DNA from: Micropterix aruncella
Lineage: Eukaryota; Arthropoda; Insecta; Lepidoptera; Micropterigidae
Direction: 5' to 3'
Length of the DNA stretch: 64,000 nt
Assembly (NCBI GenBank): GCA_944548615.1
Contig: OX155957.1
Location: forward strand, 9,895,597 to 9,959,596
Shown here: positions 1-12,665 of the stretch, piece by piece
Layout: every line of letters begins with the position of its first letter
Numbering within the stretch: position 1 is the stretch's first letter
The notes under the pieces: model-generated
What the model saw: the letters and a program-made list of their open reading frames with translations, nothing else
Told to the model about the DNA's origin: nothing
Database searches by the model: none
Translations under genes and position numbers: made by a program

Positions 1-452
1 TCTGTCGTCGGTCTTAACAAACATGGGCTGGGCCCTCGCGCAATCTCCGAAAACTCCTCCAGGATTTTAATTATTTCCGTAACCTCCTCTTTTAATGCGT
101 TTATCGGAGCATGACGTTCCGTTGGGGGTATGGCTATTCTTACGACCCGATAAAAAAGATGCGTGACCTTGGTGCAAATACGCTTGTATAATGGCCTAGT
201 TTTATTCTCTATGAACTGTTCCATTAACTCATGAAGACAGGTCAAACGAATGGAGCATTCGTTATATTCCTGGTCCGGATCCAAATCCGTTGTCTCAATC
301 GACTGTGGAGGGTATTCATCCAGCAACGCAATGAACTGTCGTCGCATCGATTCGACGTATGCTATGGGAGCACCACGAATGGTGAATTCATAGTCCAATT
401 CGGCTTTGACTAAATGCGTGGCAGCATAATATGTTAAAATGGGCGAGGCCAT
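1..452 (-). CDS. Gypsy-like LTR retrotransposon gag, N-terminal part (runs off window)
   Basis: An uninterrupted minus-strand frame opens at the ATG at 452 and is still open at base 1, giving 150 codons. The protein starts MASPILTYYAATHLVKAELD and continues with YEFTIRG, which resembles the start of gag in insect gypsy elements of the Osvaldo/Ulysses type (a short lead-in, then LVKxELDYE and IRG). It is rich in charged helices and has no zinc knuckle in the visible part. An LTR and primer-binding site lie upstream in the right orientation (1189-1740), so this is the first frame of a retrotransposon whose pol would lie outside the window. The absence of stops suggests a fairly young copy. The capsid role is inferred from position and start motif only. 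Confidence 0.55.
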   Translation of the reverse strand, partial: MASPILTYYAATHLVKAELDYEFTIRGAPIAYVESMRRQFIALLDEYPPQSIETTDLDPDQEYNECSIRLTCLHELMEQFIENKTRPLYKRICTKVTHLFYRVVRIAIPPTERHAPINALKEEVTEIIKILEEFSEIARGPSPCLLRPTT

Positions 453-1188
453 CTTAAAATCCTACTCCAAACTAGTATGTTGGAAGTATAAATAAAAAAT
501 ATTCGTACAAGCCACTCCAAAAAAATATTTCCAATTTTGAAAGCCGTACGAGAGAAAATAAATTGGCAGAGAGCGCCCGAAATAATAAATAAAGGAAAAT
601 TTACTTGAGATTCGGGGTGAGTGGTACTTAACCCAATTCCTGTTCCAGCACTGTCGAAGTTCTGCGTTCACCGCCGCGAAGATTCTGAAAATGCACAATT
701 AGTGTTTAACAACCGTTTACAACAAACAACCATTTAAATCGAAGATAAGATACCATATACGGTGTGCTCTTCGCACTTAACGGAAACCGTTACATAAAGA
801 AACAAAAAGAAACGATTTAAATCGATACAAAATACAATATACGGTGTGCTCTTCGCACTTAACGGAAACCGTTACATCAAGAAACAAAAAGAAACGATTT
901 AAATCGATACAAGATATGATAAACGGCGTGCTTATCGCACCTTCACGGCAACCGTAAGAAACAAAACCGCAATTAAAATGCCGTTCCTAAAAATTTAAGA
1001 AATTTTACGAATAAAAAAAAATATACCACGTAGCCACAAAAGACTACATAAAACTTGCTACTTTCATAAAAGTGTGGTATTTAAATACTACGGCACTAAA
1101 CTGTCAATTCAAAAAGAAAAAAAAACGTGTTCTTTTTTTTTTTTTTTTTACCAGAAAAATCCCACACATAAGCCTACATTTAGTTCAT
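453..1188 (-). mobile_element. Untranslated leader of the gypsy-like element
   Basis: This stretch separates the primer-binding site from gag on the minus strand. I see no coding frame of note. It contains the 82-bp tandem repeats at 733-965 and T-rich and A-rich runs near 1010 and 1130-1150. A 736-bp leader is long for a gypsy element, so part of it may be an insertion or captured sequence. Confidence 0.45.
733..965. repeat. 82-bp tandem repeat, about 2.8 copies, in the gypsy leader
   Basis: The block GGTGTGCTCTTCGCAC starts at 761 and again at 843, and a diverged version (GGCGTGCTTATCGCAC) starts at 925, giving a period of 82 bp. Each unit also holds ATTTAAATCGATACAA and AACGGAAACCGTTACAT; the latter is a small palindrome. 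The first two units are nearly identical and the third is diverged. Leader repeats of this kind occur in some retroelements, but no function can be read from the sequence. Confidence 0.85.
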
Positions 1189-1207
1189 GGCCCACGCTGG
1201 GCAGCCA
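1189..1207 (-). promoter_or_regulatory. Primer-binding site of the gypsy-like element
   Basis: On the minus strand this reads TGGCTGCCCAGCGTGGGCC, starting with the TGG that pairs with a tRNA CCA end, one base after the LTR ends in TTACA. It resembles the tRNA-Lys type site (TGGCGCCCAACGTGGGGC) but not perfectly, so the exact primer tRNA is uncertain. Confidence 0.55.
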
Positions 1208-1208
1208 C

Positions 1209-1740
1209 TGTAACAATTTTAAACACGCGGTTTGCGTGAAAAGAATCAAAAGCAAAAGAATTTTACCATAAAAAAAAATCTACGTCATGCCGAATGAGAG
1301 ATAAGAAATTTTGAGCGCCACATGGTTTTAGAGGAAAACCACGAAACTAAAAAATTACTACCGTCAAACAAAAAAACTAAAGTGAGGTTATCATAAAGAA
1401 AAATCACATCTCGAGGGATGGGTGGTGGTTTTTTCTTGCACTGAATGAGGCTTATGCGTCGGAATGCCTGGAAATAAAAAGCAATAAAAAGACAGTTTTC
1501 ACATTGATGAGTAGTTCGTTTATTCTTCTTTGTTCAGTGGAGAAGCTGTGACAGTAGGTAAAAGTGGCTGCCTTCTTCAGGTCAGCATGATGTTGAAAAT
1601 TCTCAGAATCTCCGCGGTAATGACGCTGGTGACGGTTCTCAGAACATTTGTTGCAAACGGACAGAAATTAGGTTATATTAAGTACCACTCCCCAGAAAAA
1701 CACGAACTAAATTACATCATCTTTTGTCACTCCCCTGACA
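1209..1740 (-). mobile_element. 5' LTR of the gypsy-like element (proposed 532 bp)
   Basis: On the minus strand the proposed LTR starts TGTCAGGGGAGTGACA at 1740 and ends TTACA at 1209, next to the primer-binding site. TG...CA ends and the adjacent PBS support it. The inner boundary is firm because of the PBS. The outer boundary is inferred from the TGTCAGGG start only, because the second LTR lies outside the window and no target duplication can be checked. Confidence 0.5.
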
Positions 1741-2689
1741 GGTGCACTCTTGACACCGCCGATTAAGGCACTTTCTCACTTCCTTGACCCCAAATCAATC
1801 TCACCTCCTTCGCCATTTTGGAATCAAGTGAACAGGGCGGAAGTGTGACGTCACTTTAGGAAGTTCAGACCGCCAACATTTCAGCAAAACAACTGTTACC
1901 AACTCAAGTTAAAAAAAAAATGTTTTAACATTAATAAATATTCAACAAGGATTGTTAGCATATTTACCACATTTCTTAACATTGCTTTTAATATTTGCGT
2001 ATTATTTTAACCGCGGGCAACGATCCGCTTCACCGGGCGCAAGAATAGCAACACTGCCTGTAGACCAACCTGAACAGAAGTTGACAGCTGTCAAACATCG
2101 CGAAAATGACAATGTTGGACTGGGAACTTGGAAAATGCGGTTTTTTAAGCTTAGGTCCAATGGAGACGCCGAGAAAACATGGAAGATACATAAAAACATG
2201 CTTGGGACTTCTGGGCAACACGGAAGAACACGAAACAGGAGTGTAACATGCTGGAAGACGAAGATTGCGCGCGATACATGTCGCGCGGCGTCATACACCA
2301 AGGAAAAGCTGGGAAACACTACATTTGTCTAGGAAATAATCGTGCTTAGCGTGTCTCAAGGTGTATTTCACGTTTCTGGACACTGTATGTCACGCAAAAA
2401 CTTACGATTTTTGTTACAATATATTTTAAATGATTCTTTGCTAAATTGAGTAAATGCATTTAAGATTAATTTAACGCCGTTCCAATACAATTGCAATTGC
2501 TGTAATGGAAATAGATACTCTTTCTTAATTTCTATCTTCCAATAATCCGTATAATATGGTCCTGAAAATGCCAGATATTTTTTGTTTTGATTTACCTAAA
2601 CGTTTGTAACTTTCCTTCTAATCAGTACAATTTAATACAAACATTTATGAACAGCAAGTACTTACCCAGTAAGTGGGTGTGCCCCTCAA
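1741..2689. other. No recognised feature
   Basis: AT-rich sequence with a somewhat more GC-rich patch near 2020-2300. Frames of up to 126 codons are open there on both strands, but they match nothing I know, overlap each other and lack recognisable domains, so I do not call a gene. Confidence 0.5.
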
Positions 2690-2830
2690 GTCTCATCGGG
2701 ACTTTCGTGAGTCCCTTTCGAGACTCGAGACGAAACGATACGAGACGTTTAGCTGTCTCGTCTCGAATTTTTTGACACGAGACTACATTTTACACGAGAC
2801 GAGACGAGACTCGTCCAAGTCTCTTAGCAT
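2690..2830 (+). repeat. Imperfect CGAGAC-rich simple repeat
   Basis: The hexamer CGAGAC and its variants (ACGAGACG, CTCGAGACG, TCGTCTCG on the other strand) recur about ten times between 2718 and 2822, in both orientations, producing small inverted repeats. This is cryptically simple DNA rather than a clean microsatellite. Confidence 0.7.
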
Positions 2831-3984
2831 GTTTCTATATAAAGCAAACAGGTCCGATTCAGTGGAGTTGCCCCAGAATTCCATGTCATGCATAAGCGCT
2901 AGAACAAGTCGTATACTCGTAGAAACATGCTAAACTCATAAAGCCGTTGTGACTCAATTTAGCCTATTGTCAATGTCACTTAGATCGTAGGTAAACTGTG
3001 AGCAATGACCCTGTGTTTGAACTAATTAGCTCAATTACGAATACTAGGATTAAAATTAAATGTCGGTCGCGGTTAGATAGTCGCTGAGTGCAAAGTCACA
3101 CTTGTAATTAACTGAGTGGATTAAATGGTTAGACAGTGGCAATACAGATATTGACAGCTGACTGTCACTATTGATGATTAAATATATAAATATTAAAGAT
3201 TAACCCTTCGAAAGCCAGCCATTCTGTCGCAAAAGTCGCACGGAAAAACGATGCCACACCTTTGTATTTTTTGGGCAATTTTGTTTATGAATACTAACAA
3301 TATCGTTTTTTATGAATTCTCTCTTGTTACTTCATAAGTTGTCTTGTTAGTCATGTATATTTTAAATTTGTATAATATATAGGTTATTCGTCCAGAGTAG
3401 CTAATTTACCAAACAATCTATCGTTTTCTCCCAAATATGAATGAAAAATTGTTTTTGACTTTTTTGGCTGGTATTTTATAATTAATATTTATTTATACGT
3501 TATCATGATAAATATTACAAATAGTATTACAAATATTACAGGTTTACAACAAAATAATGCTTATAAAAACAACTTGCAAAGCTGAATATTTTTAACTCAC
3601 GACTGCATGTTTTCAACCCTTGAAAATGTGATTGTAGGGGGTGCTAGTGCCTGCATACTAATATATAATAGTCGCTTATTCAATGATAGGTGACTTTTAC
3701 GCAGTGGAGAGAGAAATAGAGCCGATAATTGCATAAATAGGTACGGAGATCGCCCGCCGCGAATAGAAAACCACCAAATAGTGGTAATGACGTCCCAGAG
3801 GTTAATGAGTGCCAAATATAACTAAAAGAAAATCATGAAGAAACATGTAAATTACGTCATACAATGAATAAACTTGTAAAGTACGACTCCTTGAAATTAC
3901 AAAGTTCATTTAAGGCTGTTCATTACGACTTATTTTATGCTTTATGTTGGGATATAATAGCGTTATAGGTAGCTACTATTTATC
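2831..3984. other. No recognised feature
   Basis: AT-rich intergenic sequence. A TTAACCCTTCGAA motif at about 3201 looks like one end of a TTAA-type element, but no matching opposite end was found nearby. No gene or repeat family could be assigned. Confidence 0.45.
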
Positions 3985-4185
3985 GAATCGAAGATTATCC
4001 CGGTTGTTTGACATTATAAATAAGATAAAAACGAACTTACCGCCTAAAGTTTGTAGCATCCGACGTTTCGGCGATGTTGCGACCGCCGTTGTCTAGGGTA
4101 GACAGTCTACCCTGGACAGCGGAGGTTGCAACATCGCCGAAACGTCGGGTGCTTCAAACTTTACGCAGTAAATTAGTTTTTATCT
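3985..4185. repeat. Penelope-derived hairpin (family P), copy 1
   Basis: Two arms of about 67 bp (4037-4103 and 4105-4171) are near-perfect reverse complements around a single-base centre. Each holds the block ACGTTTCGGCGATGTTGC or its complement and the GTCTAGGGTAGAC or GTCTACCCTGGAC segment. The outer flank includes GGTTGTTTGACATTATAAAT, which also follows the Penelope endonuclease gene at 30.1-30.8 kb. That match identifies the hairpin as a head-to-head or tail-to-tail pair of Penelope 3' ends. Confidence 0.75.
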
Positions 4186-4385
4186 ACATGTAGGTATATA
4201 TTCGTCTTCATCTAGATTTTTTTATTAGCGCATTCACAACAATTTACCTCCTCGTCGTTAGGTAGGCCGGTAAATTAAAAAAAAACATATTTGAAACTTG
4301 ATTTTTAAAGGATTCTTTGAGTTTTGCCTTTGGGACAGGCACGTTCCTAATAATTTATATATATTACCTGCATTTTTACCCGACT

Positions 4386-4515
4386 TGAAAAAAAAGGAGG
4401 AGGTTATCAATTCGGTTGTATCTTTTTTTATTTTATGTTTATTACCTCAGAACTCTGCCGTTTATGAACCGATTTGAAAAATTCTGTTATTATTTGAAAG
4501 GATATACTTGCAGAT
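4386..4515. repeat. Lepidopteran dispersed repeat (CGACTTGAAAAAAAAGGAGG)
   Basis: The stretch reads through AAAAGGAGGAGGTTATCAAT, then a T-run, TTATTACCTCAGAACTC, a GAACCGATTTGAAAAATTC segment and TTTGAAAGGATA. I know this order from dispersed repeats in moth and butterfly genomes. It abuts the mariner at its 3' side and probably marks older flanking sequence. Its class is not evident from this copy. Confidence 0.6.
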
Positions 4516-4525
4516 TGGTCGCATT

Positions 4526-5610
4526 TCATTCAATGTGTTGTCCATCGCTAGCTATGACGTTCTCCCATCTTTCTGGCAACAGACAGATTCCCCGGCGGAA
4601 GAAGTCTTCGTCCTTGGAGGCTATCCACGAATCCAGCCATTTTTCAATATCCTCGAAAGACTGGAAGTGCTGCTCGGAAAGGCCATGGGCCATTGACCGG
4701 AACAAATAGTAGCCGGATGGCGCAATATATGGGGAGTACGGCGGTAGAGGTAGGATGTCCCAGCGAAACGTTTCCAGGAAGTTCTTGACCTGCATCGCGA
4801 CGTGTGGTCGAGCATGGTCATGCTGGAAAATTACCTTGTCGTGCCTTTTAGCGTATTACGGCCGTTTTATCTTCACAGCATCTCTCAAATTCTTGAGCTG
4901 AGCTCGATAGCGATCTCTCGTGATGGTTTCTCCCGGTTTCAGCAGCTCGTAATAGATGTCACCCTTTTGGTCCCACCAAAGCATTACCTTGGATCCGTAG
5001 ATGTCTCTTCGGCGTGGCTGTTGAGGTCGATGCAAGTGATTCACCGGGGTACGAGCGATATTTTTTTGCGTTTGGGGTTCTCGTAAAAGATCCACTTTTT
5101 GTCGCCAGAGATTATTCGTTGAAGAAAACCTTTTCTTTTTGACGGCGAAGGAGCATTTCACAAGTCATGAAACGTCTTTCGATGAAACTTGGCTTCAACT
5201 CGTGAGGAACCCAATGCCCTTCCTTTTGAATGACTCCCATAGATTTTAAACGTCTCGAAATGTTTGAGGGATGAACTTTAAGCACTTGATTTATCTTTGC
5301 CAACTCGAATCATCATCGAGTAGGACTCCAATTCTGCTTCTTTAATTTTTTTCTCCTGGCCTGGGTGCTCTTTGTCTTGCATGTCGAAATCACCACTTTT
5401 GAATCAGAGAAACCAAGTCTCTACAGTCCTTTCTGTGTTAGTAAATTCCCCGTAAGCCTCCAGCAGCAATCTATCACATTCTGGGGCAGTTTTCATAAGA
5501 TGAAAGCAGAAAAGCATTATTTCCCGCAAATGACGTTTTGTCGGCTCAAATTTATACATCTTCGAAGCTAACAAAATTACCGTTGTTGACACTTCAACGA
5601 AATGACACAC
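4526..5610 (-). pseudogene. Mariner (DD34D) transposase, inactivated
   Basis: On the minus strand the pieces read in order as one mariner transposase: N-terminal helix-turn-helix (RHLREIMLFCFHLMKTAPE, EAYGE), second DNA-binding part (ISRRLKSMGVIQKEGHWVP, HELKPSF), first catalytic region (GDKKWIFYENPKR), KVMLWWDQKG, GETITRDRYR, second catalytic region (HDHARPH) and the C-terminus (LPERWENVIASDGQ). The full length matches the usual ~345 residues. It is broken by a stop after WFL (5404), frameshifts near 5305 and 5113 and a stop near 4854. The third catalytic aspartate, normally in PSDYHLF, is glycine (APSGYYLF, 34 residues after HDH), so even a repaired frame would be catalytically dead. Terminal inverted repeats were not found. 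Confidence 0.9.
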
Positions 5611-6075
5611 ACTGATAATTAAAGCCTATTGATGATGCTTTGACATACAGTGTTTTGCAATTCGGTAAATGACTAGAAATATAAGTTACGGTATTTCTTA
5701 GGAAATCGAAGTTTTCAATGCAAGGTTCTAATATATAAACCACATAAATATTTTCGAAATGTATGTGGATATATACCTACATAATATTTACATTTATGTT
5801 TTTATCCACATAAATATTTACATCTATGTAGATAAATACATAAACCACAAATATTTCCTAAAAACTCGTTATAAAAATAATTTTAAATACAATAGTTCAC
5901 ATTTTGTAAGGGCAGTCGTGTTTTTATTCCATTTATTTACTTGTTAACTGAGTTATAGATATGAAGTAACCAACAGACTACAAATATAGGCAGACTGTCA
6001 AATGGAAAAGGCCTATAAATGTCCAGTAGTAAACATCAAAAAAGGGAGAGAAAACTACTAATAACGAGCACCTAA
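5611..6075. other. AT-rich spacer with short internal repeats
   Basis: No gene. Between 5735 and 5860 the motif CATAAATATTT and ACATCTATGT-like words recur, giving simple AT-rich repetition. Otherwise nothing recognisable. Confidence 0.45.
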
Positions 6076-6328
6076 TTTTAACCCCTCAAATGTGAGGCGT
6101 CCCTTAAGGGATGCCTTGGCAAAATGTATACAAAATGTATATAAATTTATATAAATATAAATATAAATGTAAATGTGCGCCGCTTTATAGTAATCCGCTC
6201 TATAGTAATGCTATAGCTCTATAGTAAACCCCGCTCTATTTAAATGTAAATGTAAATGTAAATATAAATTTATATACATTTTGCCGTAGGCAACCCGAGC
6301 TAATCGCCATTCATTTGAGGGGTTAAAA
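6076..6328. mobile_element. TTAA-flanked MITE, piggyBac type (copy with CCCCTCAAATG ends)
   Basis: The left end is TTAACCCCTCAAATG and the right end CATTTGAGGGGTTAA, perfect inverted repeats flanked by TTAA on both sides (17 bp of identity counting the flanking T and A). TTAA target duplication and a C-run at the tip are hallmarks of piggyBac-type elements. The element is about 250 bp and non-coding. Its interior has ATGTAAATGTAAATGTAAAT repeats and a second inverted pair, GCAAAATGTATA and TATACATTTTGC. Confidence 0.75.
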
Positions 6329-6802
6329 TGCCCATATTTAAAATACAGCATAAAATGTCAACAGGTTGTCAGCTACCGAAATAATGCATTCAAATTGTAA
6401 TAGCAATGACCCTGAATATGACGGCGCACTTGACTTACTCATTTCATGCTTTGAAAGGATATACCTTTTAAAAGACAGCATTAGGATTGACAGCACGTAA
6501 ACATAAACAGTTTAAACATGCGCAATGATTCGCGACGGAGAAGTTAATGTAGACTTCCTAGAAAATGTCAACACGATGATGTCAATGGTGGACCGTCAGT
6601 GTTAATTAATGCTACGAATGTTACAAACTTTTGCAGCATACGTCGCCATAATAAAAACTACTGTACCAATAAAACTCTAGAAATGGTGTAAAAAGTCAAA
6701 ATATAGTGATAGAACAAGTAATTATATTAAAAAGAATAAAAAACATTGCCCTTACAAAAAGTGAACTATTGTATTTATAATTATTTTTTATGAAATATTT
6801 TT

Positions 6803-8251
<1,449 letters not shown>

Positions 8252-8530
8252 TTCCGAAATCTACTCAATCAGGACTTTTACGAGTATTTGACACTAAACA
8301 CGATATAATTATGTTAATTTATTCACATTTGGACATTTGGATATTTAGACAAATACTTACTTGCTATCTTGATAGTTAATGACCTTTAGGATGATATAAC
8401 GATTCTAACAATACCACAGCCTTTTAAATCGGTGCAAGTGCTTTAAAGTTATGGTGGAATAAAGAAACGGAAAACATACATAGATGAACCCTGAACACAT
8501 TACACCCCTTTTTTGTTGGGCAGTCGTGTA

Positions 8531-9365
8531 ATTAACTGATAAAAGACAATGGGTAATTTCGTACTCACTTGCGAAGTTTATTGTAACACTTTGCCACAGA
8601 TACCAAACGAAATCTTTTTATAAGTGTCGCATTTCCTTCTAAATCAGCTAAGCAGAAATACGTGGGTGAAAAAAGTTATAGAGTGTTGATATTAAACCCG
8701 CACACTGGTTATCTATCTCTATCCTGATTATTAACTGCTTCTTTTACCTCTATAATCGTATTTACAGCTTTAGCTTTAGGGATAAGACAAAAGTACCCAG
8801 TAGAAACAAAGCTCTTAGACCGACGATATAATAATTTTATGAATGGCGTGAATCTCACTCTCTTCACAAGGCGCGATTTCCTGTGCAGCAGACATACGTC
8901 GTAGCGTACGTCTAGTACTACGATTAAGAGTAAGTGATCGCACGACAATGACACTTAACTGCCTAAATTCGTCATTCGGTTCATCTATCATATTTAGCTT
9001 TAGAAAGAGGTCGGCAGCTGGACGACACGACGGACGCGACTTGTCCGTCCACCGTCCATAACAAGATAACTACACCGTTCATAGATAGAAACGAGACAGG
9101 CTGACGACGGATCACTAGTTACAGTTGGAAGTGTCCACTCCAGACTTCCGTGTTATTAGATAAATACTTAGTTTAGGAAGGATAATGTAGTAGAGAATTA
9201 TTCCTAATATAAGAGCATCTTCTGCCCATAATGCTGCACATATCAAACTCCGTGTTTATATTTAAGTTCCTTAACGCTATACAAACTCCGGTACTGCATC
9301 AGCACAGTTAAAGTTATTTTCGTTTTTTCGAGATGAAGGCTGATATTTACATTTTAGACACCCCC
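8531..9365. other. No recognised feature
   Basis: AT-rich sequence with a slightly more GC-rich patch near 8990-9100 (CAGCTGGACGACACGACGGA). The reverse strand has an 81-codon frame at 8709-8954 without recognisable motifs. No gene called. Confidence 0.4.
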
Positions 9366-9963
9366 GAAGCCTGGTTTAGACGGCTATGTTTTTTTTTAAA
9401 TTTCGAGTTAAAATCTATTCATAAATCTTTTATCTCTGGAATTGCTGATAGTCTCAGATTGCTGTAGGTAAGTTTTATCAAAACCATATTTTTCAGTTCT
9501 GCTCAAGTGATAAAAAACTGAAAGAATAATAAATTATCTTCTATATGAACTAAAAAATTTGAAAAAAATGGTTTTTTATAAAAAAAATCACTAGTTAAAC
9601 ACAACATTTTGGTGCGAAAATCGATTTTATTTTTTTAAATCCTTGAAAAATTATATTAATTATAACTTTTAGGTAATATTTTTAGTTCATCTACAAAATA
9701 CACATGTAAATAATAATATCTTTGTTTTTTTGTTTTTGTTTCAGGCAAAATTATGCCCGCTATTACCGGCGCAAGCAGATACTATCATTTCAGCAGCGGT
9801 AGAAACATTTGCAATTCAATATCTCAAAAATAGTTATTTTTACTAATCCAAAAAATACTTGTATTTTTCAAATGTTAATAAAACTAATATAAAACATTCA
9901 TGATCAGACTTCAACTTTGTTAATAAAAAAAAACTTTTTTTTCTTTTGACTTTCTAACCAGGC
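9366..9963. mobile_element. Possible short TIR element (GAAGCCTGGTT ends)
   Basis: GAAGCCTGGTTTAGA at 9366 faces TCTAACCAGGCTTC, which ends at 9963. That is an 11-bp inverted repeat with a few further matches, enclosing about 600 bp of very AT-rich non-coding DNA. No clear target duplication is seen, so this could be chance. Confidence 0.3.
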
Positions 9964-10027
9964 TTCTTTCTTAACTACCTGATTAAATATCAGCTCTCCA
10001 AAATAATCACTGGCCTTTATAGGAATG

Positions 10028-10294
10028 TATACTAAGGGAATAAGTAAAATTTGATGCAAGAAATACATTTAATTACTGCAAAAGCAGAAGAAAAAGTAAT
10101 CTAAATTTTAAAATAGACAAACATAATCATATGCGTCGTCAATCATTAAAATAAGGTAAAAAATATTTATTATGCATTAGAATAAATGTTTTAGACCTTA
10201 TTTTAATGATTGCCAATGAATATGTTTATGTTTTTTACTTTTGCAGTTATTAAACGTATTTTTGGCATTAAATTGCATTTATTCGCTTAGTATA
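10028..10294. mobile_element. Foldback MITE
   Basis: TATACTAAG at 10028 faces CTTAGTATA ending at 10294. The arms continue as imperfect complements (ATTACTGCAAAAG against CTTTTGCAGTTAT) and end in a perfect inner stem, CAATCATTAAAATAAGGT against ACCTTATTTTAATGATTG. The arms are about 110-130 bp each around a 37-bp loop. No coding capacity. Confidence 0.7.
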
Positions 10295-10582
10295 CAGCCC
10301 TTTAAGTGCCTTACTTAAATACAAATAAATACAAACAAAATCGTCTTAATTGCATTATAAAATGAGTCAAATAAAAAAATATGATGGAATACATAAAAAA
10401 TACTCATCTTAAAAAGTATGACGAAATCGGGCGCAATGAGCTTGACAGGTCACGGCCTACGCTGCTACTCTCCACGGCGTCGGGTAAGAAACTAAGTAAG
10501 GAGATTCAATGCGCCGCCGCGGCGAGACAGAATGTTACTTGGAGGGATAATCATGAATTAATAAGCAAATATATTAAAAGAA

Positions 10583-11035
<453 letters not shown>

Positions 11036-11129
11036 CAGGGTTTTATCAATAATACATACCGGATTTTTTCCAAGTACAATTGCGTAGTTTTATAATTTTC
11101 AAAAATGTTACATTGGAAAAAATTCTAAA

Positions 11130-11548
11130 GAACCAAAAACGGTTTTTTGAAAATCGGTAATATTTTGTGGAGTGTAATAATAAAGCCACTTTGTAGAATT
11201 AATTTTGCTTAATTAATATTTTAAATATTTCTTCTCGTTACTAGGCCTACCGGATCTATTCCTGGCGGACGCGAAGAGAAAGAACGAAAAAAAACTATAC
11301 TATCAAATGATGAATATCAACACGCACCGCAGAACATGGCGATTTATATTAAAGACGCTGCTTTTTTCCATACGCGACAGCAAGGGTCGCGGCACGTACC
11401 CTATGACACTCGGGAGGATAAAACGATTCTAATATGACACACTTCTAAATCGGTTCAAGCGTGTAGAAGTTATGGTGGAATAAAGAAACGGAAAACATAC
11501 ATAGATGAATCCTGAACATAAAACACTACTTTTGGGCAGTCGTGTAAA
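11130..11548 (+). mobile_element. Family M MITE, long variant, 5'-truncated (copy 3)
   Basis: The sequence AATATTTTGTGGAGTGTAAT, then a TTCCTGGCGGACGCGAAGAG segment, ATGACACTCGGGAGGATAAA and finally GGGCAGTCGTGTAAAA parallels the full-length long variant at 34338-34907. The left terminus is absent. Confidence 0.65.
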
Positions 11549-12600
11549 AAGGCAACTAACGCACTTTGGTCCTAAACGCACCGATTATCGTTATAAAAAA
11601 CGATTAAATCTAAAGGTTAAGTGCTTTAACAAAAATACAGATAACATTGTAGACTGCATTTTATTATAATTTATCTTTATTACTTTTTATTCGCTTGTTT
11701 GAATTTGCAGTGTTATAATCGTACAATTACCAATGTTGACAAAGAGTTTGAATAAAAAAGACTATCGTTACGACCTCAGATAAATTTTCGTTAGTACTAG
11801 CTGTTTGCACCCAAGGAATATTTTATCTAGTCTCCTGTCTAATCTAGGAGTATTTATTTGCCAAAAAAATGCTACAAAAGTATTATAAACATTTATATCA
11901 CACACATTATAGCACATTTATAGAAACTCCAAATTGAAACTTTAGACAGTACAATTTTATGTGTGCAGTATATCGGAGTATAATGCGCAGTATATTTTTT
12001 ATTACATCTTACAGTATATCGGAAGCCCACCGTTCGGACAGGTAACTTGCATGCCAGCTGACACCATCATCCGTACCATCTACGTCCAGTACAAACGTCG
12101 CTCGCGAATCGAGCAAGCAATCTATGCGACAGCGACACTAGGCATTTTTAATACGCTTTTATTAGGTCGACCTGTATGTAACTATGTAATGGAATCTAAG
12201 GTAACTAATTTAACCATCTTCCAAGGATCGTAGCGTCGTGAAAATTGGCAACTGTATGTAGTTCTGATGACAATACAATAATATGGTACCTACTGTCGAA
12301 CTGATCTGATGATGGAGTCAGAAGATATGAACTGGAACTTCATGATGGAACATCGTATCATAACTGTGTTTGGACTTGTTAGAAAAGTCTTGGAATGAAC
12401 TTTGACCACGATTAGGTTTCAAGGTCTGATGATGTGGCTTTTACGTGCATTTATAAAAGCGTGTTTTAGTGTTTTTTTTAAACTATTAATTTATTCGTAG
12501 GTGCAAGATGAAACATGTCAACGATATTCTTAGGATAAATGGTTACGAAAAATATCACGAGGCACTCACACGATCCAATACAGACGAAATTCTGAACGAT
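11549..12600. other. No recognised feature
   Basis: AT-rich. A frame at 11961-12233 (90 codons) crosses a more GC-balanced patch at 12010-12150, but it shows no recognisable domain. It could be a diverged exon or element remnant, and nothing firmer can be said. Confidence 0.4.
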
Positions 12601-12665
12601 GAGGGTGTTGGGGAGGAGGGGTTTTGGAGGGGGGTTTGGGGGTAGGGTTGGGGGTGAGGGGGTTG
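12601..12665 (+). other. G-rich tract with quadruplex potential
   Basis: At least six G-runs of three to six bases (GGGG, GGGG, GGGGGG, GGGGG, GGG, GGGGG, GGGGG) fall within 65 bp, separated by short T/A-containing loops. This satisfies the usual G-quadruplex pattern on the plus strand. The surroundings are strongly AT-rich, so the strand asymmetry is striking. Confidence 0.75.

Noticed and set aside
1952..2332. 126-codon open frame on the plus strand
   Set aside because: No start context, no recognisable motif and an overlapping frame on the other strand. Treated as chance.
3201..3215. TTAACCCTTCGAA as a third piggyBac-type tip
   Set aside because: No matching opposite tip with TTAA was found within a few kilobases.
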